From Romanomermis culicivorax (Eukaryota > Nematoda > Enoplea > Mermithida > Mermithidae): a DNA stretch of 64,000 nt. Position numbers and translations under genes: made by a program. Location: NCBI GenBank assembly GCA_963922205.1, contig CAWUHX010000219.1, positions 186,001 through 250,000 on the forward strand, read 5' to 3'. Position 1 is the stretch's first letter. The number at the start of each line of letters is the position of its first letter. Shown piece after piece: positions 55,516-64,000 of this stretch. Below the pieces are notes generated by a model. The model was not told where the DNA came from. It was given only the letters and a program-made list of their open reading frames with translations, and did no database searches.

Positions 55516-56800
55516 TCACCCGCTGATCATTTCTGGTTCCAAATTGATCAATTTATTGCTGTATTCTACTAATTCAGCCACCGAAACGCGGCCTCTTTGA
55601 TTGATAAATTTGGCGACGGCCGACAATTCGTCTTCGGTGATGTAGATAAATTTACCCCGATCGTCCATGACGCCGGTTAATAGATTTTCGGCGACGAAAG
55701 TTTTTAGACGATCGACGGCGTCTTGCGGTCGAATTTTAAAATGGCCGGCCAATTCGTCGATATTGACAACCTTTATATGGGAAAAGTTGCAAAATTTAAG
55801 GAAATTTTTTTTAGAACTTTACAGAGAAATGAAAAAAGAAAGAAGAAAAACGGGAAAATAGAAAGAAGAAAAAAGAAAACAATGAAGAAGAAAAATAAAG
55901 GAAGAATCTAAAAAAGAGAGGCAGACAGATAGAAGGAAAAAAAGAATAAGAAAAAAACAAATAAACAAACAAACAAGAAAAGCAAAAAATGAAAATAAAA
56001 AGAACGACAAAAAGCAAATAAACTAAGAATGGCGCAGAAGAAACATAAAAACAGAACGACAAAAAAGACAGACAAAAACCAAGAAAAGAGCCAAAAAGGT
56101 CTGAGACTGAGGAAAAGAACAAGAGAAAGAGAAGAAAAACAGCATAAAAGACAGAAAGGAAAAAAACAAAGAAAGCAGACAGAAAGAAAGGAAAAAACAA
56201 AAAAAGCAGACAGAAAGACAGACTTAAGACCGTATCTGTATTTAGAGGGAGGCTGGAAGGGATCTCCTCTCCAACTTGATGGAACGCTACACCCAAATGT
56301 CGGAACCGTCACCCAACTCTAAAAAATTCGAAAAAAATTGGAAAAAGTGGCTCTTCTGGGAGAATTTTCGAAATTTTTGCCTTTTCTGACTTTTTTGTAA
56401 TTTTTGACGACGTCCGAAATTTTCGAGATTTTGGAACCCCTGCCCAGCTGGTCGGAACTCAATCTACGCTAATCTTAAGAACAAAAGAATCACTTGTTCT
56501 TAGCTTTCATCTTTTTGTAAAATTGTCCCTTACCTTACTCTTTTTTACGAACGCTAAAAATTCTTGCAACATATTTTCGGAATTTTGCGATTCGTCCACG
56601 TCGAAACCTTCGTCTTCGACGGCGAAGCTTTGCTTCAAAAGTTTATATTCTTCCAATTCTCGTCGTTCTTTTTCTTCTTTGGCTCGTTTTTCCGCCTCTT
56701 CGCGCGCCGATTCTTCCCGTTTCTCTTGCTCTTCGCGTAATTTGGCTTGTTCTTGGCGTTCGGCTTCGCGACGTTTACGATCTTCGCGATCTTCCAATTC
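55516..56800 (-). CDS. DDRGK1: DDRGK1 (UFBP1), last two exons
   Basis: The penultimate exon is 56800-56534, entered by a CTAG acceptor and left by AAG|GTAAGG (267 nt, phase 0). The last exon is 55770-55516 (255 nt, stop TGA). The first encodes the long charged coiled coil (R/E/K-rich) and the start of the conserved domain, ending FVKKSK. The second encodes the winged-helix/PCI-like end with the family signature [14 protein letters not shown] and [14 protein letters not shown]. In animals DDRGK1 is an ER-anchored adaptor that brings the UFL1 ligase to substrates for UFM1 attachment, with roles in ribosome quality control and ER-phagy. The N-terminal membrane-anchor exon was not found to the right, up to 64,000. 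Length and splice sites look normal. Confidence 0.92.
55830..56220 (+). repeat. Purine-rich low-complexity tract in DDRGK1 intron
   Basis: On the plus strand almost only A and G (AAAGAAAGAAGAAAA-like). It resembles the tracts at 16.0 and 32.4 kb. Antisense Phe-rich and sense Lys-rich open frames here are compositional. Confidence 0.6.
56228..56474. mobile_element. MITE flanked by TTAA, relative of 62,547-62,762
   Basis: About 247 bp between TTAA at 56,224 and 56,475, inside the DDRGK1 intron. The core matches the MITE at 62.5 kb: ACCCAAATGTCGGAACC here, ACCCAAATGTTGGGACC there, then AACTC-A/G-AAAAATT in both. Terminal inverted repeats are weak here. Confidence 0.4.
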
Positions 56801-58855
56801 CTAGGAAAATTTACAAAAAAACGAATTTATAACGCAGATTCCAAACATTCGTTCGGGAAAATGAGATGTTGATCCAATGGAGAAAACAAATCTAAACGAC
56901 ACAATTTTTACGGAATAAGAAAACAATCACTTGATTTTTTCATCGTAACTTGAAAACGAGTGCGATACTTGAAAGAAAAATCAAGTCAAAATGTCACACG
57001 CGATTTCAAGGTTTAACACATGAGAAATCATCTTGATTAATCTTTTTTAGAAAACAAGATGAAAAAAATCAAGATAGCTGACCAATCCGAATCGAGTACG
57101 TTTGGTGATCGATATCCTGTTCCGCCTACTCTTGCTCATTCAAATTCTTGGAACTAATCAAATAGGTGTCTCCGTCTCATATGTTCGTACTATTTACCGG
57201 AATGATATTCATAAACGGGGCACCGATGTCTGGGTCTAGTCGGGCGACTTATTCAGGGCCGAAGGTCATTTTAAGAGGTGAGGTCTCTGAAGGAAAAAAA
57301 TTCGATTTTTTACCAAAAAACGGTTCAGAAAATGGTAATTTTTGTCTAAGAAACAGTAAAAAATGTATTCATGGCGCGGAGCGCCAAGAAAATTGACATT
57401 TTTGACCATTTTTGGTTTGAAAATCGACATTTTTCATCAAAAAATTGACATTTTTCAGAGTTTCTCCAACCAAAAGTATGGCGGTCCCTATGACTACACC
57501 ATACCTGGATAAACCCTATCGGTTCATCTGGTACCAGCCAGCCCAAAAAGTTGGTTGGTTCCCGAATCGTTTTGATGGTTACCATGCCAAACGAGGGTAG
57601 GGAGCCAGATGCATAGTAAATTTATCTTGTAGAAAATGGACAGAATGCAATTCTCAAGTTTATTCAAGCGTCTACACACTTTTTAGGACATATCAGTGTA
57701 CTCAGTAGAAAACCTGGAAAGTCAAACGAAAAAATTACGCATGGGAAATCTGGAAAAGTCTGAGAACTTGAAAAAATGCATTTTTGTGTGTTTTAAAGCA
57801 CCAAAATTTCCTGTTGCCTCGTACCAATTTTTATTCATTGGATTCAGCTCGAGCGTGACACTCTGAAAGTCAAATACTATCACCCAATTAACATTTCATT
57901 CGATTTTTCTGTCACTCAGTGAGTGTTATAAATCATGATAGTTATAGACAGATTAAAACGCGAAAAATCACTGTAATTAATATTTTGCCGTGTGCTTTTG
58001 TACATACATACTTGTAACCATTTTACGATTTAGTTAAAAAAAATCTGCGAGAACTGGAAAATTCTGGGAAAATGATCCAGAAAAGCCTCAGAATTTAACG
58101 TTGAAAATTTCTGTCCCAGGCAAACATTATTGGCTACGCACAAAGATCTTTTTGTATCTTAGTTCGATGTACAAAAAGATTTTGTCGGCATTACCTGGTC
58201 GGAAAATGCTTCTCCAGGCTCTAAAATCAGAAAACACTGAAAAAATTCTATTGACGCGGTTTCTACTTTATAATTTATCAGAATGCTCCATCCAATGTTT
58301 TCCCTTTTCCTTTTAGAGCAAAGACTGCCGGAAAATATGAATTGTGGAGCACATTAAAAAACCAAATTCTCAATTTTTCCACCTTTTTATAACTATACTT
58401 TTGAACACGAGGCCGAGTCCGAATTCAAAAGCATCATGGGAGTAATTTTCAAAAATTGCAAGTTTGAATGGAAGTTTTTCAAATTATGAAAGCATGAGTA
58501 TATTTTTCAATTTTAAAATGGCACATGTTTTCGAACAGAAAATTTGAACCTTATGTTCCTTGAATAAGTTATCAGGAAATTTTTTTCCCAACATGAAGCT
58601 GCATTCTTTAATACCGTGTACTTTTGTGCTATATAATCAGATCATGAAATCAAGTGCTATCTGGAACAACGTGTTTTCCGCACACTCTTTTTGGGCTGCG
58701 CCGAAAATTTTTCGGGCATTTTCCGCACAGAACGAAAATTTTTTTGGGCGCTTCTACTGCTGGCATTGATGAAATGGTGCATTTTTGGTGCAATTTAGGA
58801 GGTCAAAATCTGAAAGTTTTCTGATGCTCTGCGCCGGCAATGGCAATAATTTATA
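56801..58855. other. DDRGK1 upstream intron or flank; no gene identified
   Basis: A stretch at 57,465-57,600 is less AT-rich. Its minus strand reads open (TIREPTNFLGWLVPDEPIGF) and ends near a CAG|GTATGG, so it could be an exon or transposon coding piece that I do not recognise. GGCGCGGAGCGCC-like words occur at 57,372. The rest is AT-rich non-coding sequence. Confidence 0.35.
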
Positions 58856-58863
58856 ATGTTCAC

Positions 58864-60709
58864 TAGAGATGTATCGGGTACCCGGACCCCAAATTACCCG
58901 ACCATTTTGCTAGACCCGGACCCGATATTCTCAAAATTTTGGACCCGGACCCGATATTTCCAAAATTTTGGACCCGGACCCGAAAAAATTATCACAATTT
59001 TGATTCGGGTCTGATGTATAATATATATAGTCTATTTTTCCGGAAATGCTTCTGAATTAGAAAAATGGAACTTTTTGGTTTTTGCCAAACCATAACTCAT
59101 ATAGAGCTAAAAATTTGTGGATTTATACAACTAGCCTCCAACAATTTTCTGAATGAAAAATCATACAGTAAAACCTTCATGTGAACAATTTAACAGTATT
59201 GGTTTTTTGTCATTTTTGAATTTAGAAGTAGTTTATTAAAAATAAACTATAGTAATTCAGCTGAAATCAAATCAGGGTTTTTTTGACCTACAAGTCACGA
59301 GCCAAGTGGCTTGTTGACCTTAAATTTTACAAGCCATTCCAAATTTTTGCAAGCCAATTTCATAATATCAGTATAGGTGAATAAATTCCAATGCCAGGTT
59401 AATTTTTAAAGAAATGTATATATTGAGCATCACGGCGATCGATCAAAAAAGATATGTCATTCAAGATTTATTCAATAACATTTTAGAGCCCTTAATTCGT
59501 TAAAATTCAGGAAACATTTGAAATTTTTGAGTTTGATCGAAGTCTAATCTACAAGCATTGTGGAAAAAATTTTCCAGCAAACTATCCAAGAACATAATGA
59601 CTTTGAATTACATGAGAAATCGATGGTCAAGTCCTCTATGATGACAAGTGAGAGCCCAAAAAAGCTATTAATCTTTCCTGCCTGAAACGCCGGAAAATTT
59701 TTTTTGGGTAGTGACATTCTGCGATACTGGAAAATCAATTTTCCAACCACTTGTTTGAAGAATTAGTTTCGAATTTTCTGTTCAAAGGTCGTAATTTCTG
59801 GAATTTCATGTTTGGAAAATTTTAAAATCATTAGTTTATTCACACACTTTAATGAACTTGGCCAAATAGATATGAGCAAGAAGAGTAGAAGTTTCCGAAA
59901 ACTACTTCCATGAAGCTTTTGGATTGATTTTACGTTGAGAAAGGAATAATTACTTCAAAAAGTTTACAGACTTGACGTATTGATCTTTCTCAAAAAATGT
60001 GTCAAGAGAAAAATGTGAATCTTCATTAAATATCAAGATGAAATATTGAAGATTACCAATTAAAACATGAGATAATACGTTTAAGATGATTAAAACTATT
60101 AAAGATTAAATGATAAATGAAGGTAGACATGTTAGAAGCAGCGCCTGAGCTAGGAAATAAATAATGCTTATTTGAGTTATAGCCGACGCGAAGCGCCGGA
60201 AAATTTTGAGATTATGACATTTTAAAATGCACCAAAATGCATCTTTTCTGTATCCGATATCTCAAAAAATTCTGACAAGCCATTTTGGCTTGTTGGACTA
60301 AAATTCTACAAGCCATTTTGTCAGTCCAACAAGCCATGGCTTGTGAAATGCTAAAAAAACAATGAATCAAATACTCATTTTGAAGAATGTAATGACACAT
60401 CAAATATTTACTATAATATGAAAAGTAACAAATAGAAATTTATTGTTTAGATCACTATGAGACTGACTTAGATTTAAAATGTATAGCAACCACAAAATAG
60501 CGCAGCATGCGTAAAAATATAACGGACCCGGACCCGAAATAGGACCCGAAATTACCCGACCATTTTGCTGGACCCGGACCCGATATTCTCAAAATTTTGG
60601 ACCCGGACCCGATATTCTCAAAATTTTGGACCCGGACCCGATATTCTTAAAATTTTGGACCCGGACCCGGACCCGATTTTCGTAAAATTTTGGACCCGAT
60701 ACATCTCTA
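58864..60709. mobile_element. Non-autonomous hAT transposon
   Basis: The terminal inverted repeats TAGAGATGTATCGGGT (left) and its reverse complement (right) match over 16 bp. The 8-bp target duplication ATGTTCAC is at 58,856-58,863 and 60,710-60,717, as required for hAT. Both ends carry subterminal repeats GACCCGGACCCGATATTC...AAAATTTTG. No transposase frame was seen in 1,846 bp. Inside are a copy of the dispersed repeat (59,030-59,260) and repeated ACAAGCCA words at 59,280-59,360 and 60,275-60,345. Confidence 0.88.
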
Positions 60710-60955
60710 ATGTTCACTACAACTAAGCTGAAGCACAGCAAAAAGAAGTGAAGTTGCATTTCTCAGTTATCCATGATTGTTTCCATGAATCTGTTATGTC
60801 TCTGCTAGAGTAAGTAAAACTCATCACTTCATAGTGAGAATATAATTTTCACGATTAATATGAATTTGTTAATTTTTCTCACATTTCTCCAAAAATTTTT
60901 CAATATCATTTTTCTAGGGAAAATTTGAACTGAGAGTAGTACAAATTATCTATAC

Positions 60956-61165
60956 CAGGCCTGTAGGCAGTGGGTTGAGGGGACATGTCCCCCGAGATGT
61001 TTCAAGTGTTAAAAGAGGTAGAGAAAAAAGTATTAAAAGAAGCTGAGAAACGATGACCTTTGATTTTTTTCTCCAAGAAAAAGTCAAGTCAAAAACGCCA
61101 ATTTAACGGTAAATTGAGTGGAAAAAACGTGTGCCCCCCGAAAAAAATTCCTGGCTACAGGCTTG
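60956..61165. mobile_element. hAT-type MITE
   Basis: 210 bp. Left end CAGGCCTGTAGGCAG; right end, reverse-complemented, CAAGCCTGTAGCCAG. The flanking 8-mers are ATCTATAC and ATCTCTAC, a one-mismatch target duplication. Inner ends are GGGGACATGTCCCCC-like and GTGCCCCCCG. No coding capacity. Confidence 0.8.
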
Positions 61166-62540
61166 ATCTCTACAGTACATTTTCCAACATTTCAGTAGCT
61201 CCTGTGTTTAAAAGTTCTTCATTTCATTTGCCAATTCTTCTTCATCTCATTTGTCAATCAGTAATCTTCAGTATGTTCAGATTTTGTAGAAAATTGAGAT
61301 TTATTATTGATCTTCATGAATTCCTTCTTTCACTTGAAGTTTTCTGAACTGTGTGAATACAAATTTTGTCGCTGAGAAACAATGAATACGCGGCTATTGA
61401 CTGAAAATGTAAAGCTTTTATTTTAGGCATAAGAGTTAGAAAGACTCATTTTTCCAGCATTCTATAACATCAAAATTCGGAAATTGAGACAATTGAAAAA
61501 TCCATCGAAATCTACAAATCTTCAGCTCTCTAGAAAACCAGATAATTTTCTAGCCTTTCCTGGAAATCTACAATTTTGCTTATTTTAAACATTTTTAAAA
61601 TAATTTCAACTTCCAATTATAAAAAATTTCTTGTGCAGAAAAAAACCTTGTCTGGAAGAAGGTTAGTGCAAAAATACACTGAAAATCATGATTTTTATAG
61701 AGTACCAAGAATTTCTGGCTGATCTTAGTACATGTACAAAAGAACTTGTACAAATAAAACACCGGAGTTGCATATATTTTCTTAATATAAAGAAGATAAT
61801 AACTAGTAGCTTCGGATCGAGCCTCGCGCACCCTGACGAATTCATGAGGATCAAAATCAATGGTTCACCAATCGAAAATTTCAATTCAAAAAACATACTG
61901 CTCAATAGCCCAATTTGCGAAGTGATGATCCAACCATGCGAGCAAAAACCAAATCATCAGATAAAAATATATATGTTGTAGTGTGTTTTCCACCGATTTT
62001 CATCATTTTTGTCAAACCCTGCATGAGGCCCGCAGGTAGCAAGTGGAGTGAGCAACGCGGATCATCAACAGTCGTCTTACTGTAGCGCACGTCAGTACGT
62101 GTGCGCTGGCTGTCTCATGGTGCATTATTATTGATATATATTTTTTGTATTGAACGTGTGACCCGCTGGCCACTCTATTCGTTACTCGTCGCCTCCCCGC
62201 ACGTAACTCATTTTTGTGTTTTCTTCCCAGTGCCTGGGAGTGATTCGCCTTATATTCTCGCCCCCTTTTTCGTTTGTAAGTATTTTTCGATTGCGTAATA
62301 TAAAAGTGTAAAAGTCTCTCCTTTCGGTTTTTTACGCAATTAGGGAGACAATTAAGGAAACATCTTTTCCTTAATTGGTGGGATATTTGTGTCAGGTTTA
62401 AGTACAAGTAATTAAGTTAATCGGGTAAATGTGGGCGTGGGGAACACGTACATTAAGGACAAATCCTGGGATCCCAATCCAGCCTGAACACAAAGACCGA
62501 AGCCCTGACGCATCTTAAAATACAACATATATACTCGTCT
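61166..62540. other. Intergenic DNA with a less AT-rich island
   Basis: No gene is supported. The island at 62,030-62,400 is less AT-rich and might be a 5' exon, promoter or LTR remnant. I could not choose among these. Confidence 0.35.
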
Positions 62541-62546
62541 GCTTAA

Positions 62547-62762
62547 GCGCATACCTGTAATTAGGGGGGCCCCAACTAGGTTGAACCCTATACCCAAATG
62601 TTGGGACCACCCTAACTCGAAAAAATTTGAAAAAATTAGCTTGTTTGACCTTTTTTGGGAAAATTTTCGGTTTTTTTGTGGACCTCCCAAAATTATGGGT
62701 ACCCCACCCAAAAATTTGGGGTTCACCCTCTCCATAACTGATCGAATCTCTTACAGGTATGC
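62547..62762. mobile_element. MITE with TTAA flanks
   Basis: 216 bp. TTAA at 62,543-62,546 and 62,763-62,766. Inverted ends GCGCATACCTGTAA and TTACAGGTATGC match apart from a 2-bp gap. The core is shared with 56,228-56,474. TTAA targets are known for piggyBac, but the ends do not start CCC, so the superfamily is open. Confidence 0.65.
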
Positions 62763-62785
62763 TTAAACAATTATATAATCACTAA

Positions 62786-63695
62786 TGGTGGTAAGTTTGT
62801 CGGCTGATTAAAATAATCTAGGATTACGTTTAATCGCGGAATATATAATCGTGGATTAAAATAATCGGTAAGTTCGTCAGCCTATTAAAGGACGATTACG
62901 TAATCGCCAATTAAAAATATATAATCCAGGATTGAAAGTATAATTACTGATTGAAAACTGTACAACGTATAGTGTCTATAGTGTAAGTGTACAGCTTTTC
63001 CTTCAGTATGCCGCCTTTCGTCATGGACTTATCCTTATCAATTTTTCTCCTGATATCCACTTCAAAATCCACGTGTCCGTAGAAAATCACTAATTTTGAT
63101 TCTGAAGAAATTGAATTGTTTTGAAGAAAATTAAATAAAATTATTTACTGTAGGTTTTCAAATTTTTTCTATAAGACAATTTTTATTTAAAAAAATTTCG
63201 TTTTCAAATAATTTTTTTGTTTATTTTTTTATTTTTATCAAATTTTTTATCCAATCATCTTTCTTGCACTGCTTGCACTAGTTCAAATCGCGACCAGAAC
63301 TTCTTATTCGAATATGCTTCCATCGGATTCAATCTATCCAGGGAATGACGAAATTGTATTTGATTTTCAGCTTCATCCTCATTTAAATCGTCCAGAAAAT
63401 CAATAACATTTACTTTTCAACTACAAACCGACTATGCAATCTCAAAAACAGATATAATCCACCTTTTGAACCTGGGGTGGGGCAGGATTGAAAACTCGGA
63501 TTATTTTAATCAATGATTATGATAATCGAGCTTTAATCGGCTGACGAACTTACGGATTGCTTTAATCTCAGATTAAATTAATCGACATTTAATTGGCTGA
63601 CAAACTTACGAAAAAAATATAATCCTGGATTATAAGCGACATTTAATCCCCGATTAATATAATCGGCCTTTAATACGCCAACAAACTTACCGCCC
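62786..63695. mobile_element. PIF/Harbinger-type transposon relic
   Basis: About 910 bp. Left end TGGTGGTAAGTTTGTCGGC; right end, reverse-complemented, GGGCGGTAAGTTTGTTGGC. The flanks TAA (left) and TAG (right) fit a 3-bp TWA target with one change. Both ends carry repeated AATC/GATTAAA words in inverted sense. A transposase fragment lies inside on the minus strand. Confidence 0.7.
63255..63416 (-). pseudogene. Harbinger transposase N-terminal fragment
   Basis: Reads VIDFLDDLNEDE, then FRHSLDRLNPMEAYSNKKFW and SRFEL before a TGA. The R-x-x-x-D-R-x-N-P-(L/M)-E and F-x-x-R-F pattern is the usual start of Harbinger DDE nucleases. The catalytic part is missing. It lies in the TIR element 62,786-63,695, which agrees. 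Confidence 0.55.
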
Positions 63696-63697
63696 TA

Positions 63698-64000
63698 GTC
63701 ATGTATAAATGCTCCACTGAATTCCATTGGTGGTTGATGATCATGATGGTTAATTACTTAATTTATTGGTTTCATTTCCTTGATGTTTGATTGATTCCCT
63801 CTTTGGCTGATGGCTTGATTCTTAAGTTGATCAGCTGGTTAGTTGAGATTGGTTTCCTTATCAGCTTGTTCATTGACACTGTGATTCGGCTGGTAATTTT
63901 CCAACTAGCTGTTAAGTTGGCTGATTCAACTAAACAGTCAGTTAAGAAATTACCTGTAAATTATAATTCATATTATTACATTAATTCACCTAGTGAATCG
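63698..64000. other. AT-rich non-coding end of window
   Basis: No feature recognised. TGATTGAT/GGCTGATT-like words recur but have no clear period. Confidence 0.4.

Overview
The window is nuclear DNA of a metazoan, most likely an invertebrate. It is AT-rich, it contains spliced genes with standard GT/AG introns of 0.7 to 2.5 kb, and it is full of LTR elements, hAT, PIF/Harbinger and pogo-like DNA transposons and tRNA-derived SINEs. A (TTAGGC)n tract, the telomere repeat known from nematodes, is present, but it sits inside a transposon and is weak evidence for the phylum. I could not name the species.

Left half (1-37,320). This half holds a tandem family of minus-strand, four-exon genes for an unrecognised small secreted protein. 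It has a signal peptide exon, an exon with a G-T-W motif and three Cys, an exon with three more Cys, and a 50-nt last exon. Copy A (2.3-3.7 kb) is partial and runs off the left edge. Copies B (12.8-18.3 kb) and C (28.4-35.2 kb) are complete and intact. Copy C has two first exons. Copies B and C lie in paralogous blocks (about 9.4-21.6 kb and 26.1-37.3 kb). Comparing the blocks shows later insertions: a SINE at 29.2 kb, a pogo-like element at 19.9 kb and an LTR-like piece at 10.5 kb. Two solo LTRs of one family lie at 1.4 and 5.3 kb.

Middle (37,321-54,640). A decayed minus-strand Ty3/gypsy relic is split by an 880-bp fold-back element. That element has arms of a roughly 14-bp tandem repeat, a TTAGGC core and a 9-bp target duplication. 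Next come an old diverged solo LTR and a much younger 12.8-kb Ty3/gypsy-type element (41,812-54,640) with 1.44-kb LTRs. Its order is gag, then a membrane glycoprotein-like ORF whose tail carries a retropepsin, then a second retropepsin, RT, RNase H and integrase. Placing a glycoprotein gene between gag and pol, and having two protease domains, is unlike the env-bearing LTR elements I know. The decayed relic keeps the same glycoprotein-before-RT order, so the layout looks like a lineage trait. The LTR leader carries at least six hairpins just after a TATA box, and one of them shows paired base changes in the old LTR. The present copy carries two in-frame stops and an integrase frameshift.

Right part (54,641-64,000). 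The last two exons of DDRGK1 (UFMylation pathway) lie on the minus strand. This is the one recognisable host gene. Around it are a hAT element of 1.85 kb with 8-bp target duplications, a 210-bp hAT MITE, a PIF/Harbinger relic, TTAA-flanked MITEs and a zinc-finger transposase fragment. Sequence comparisons were done by eye, and no database search was possible.
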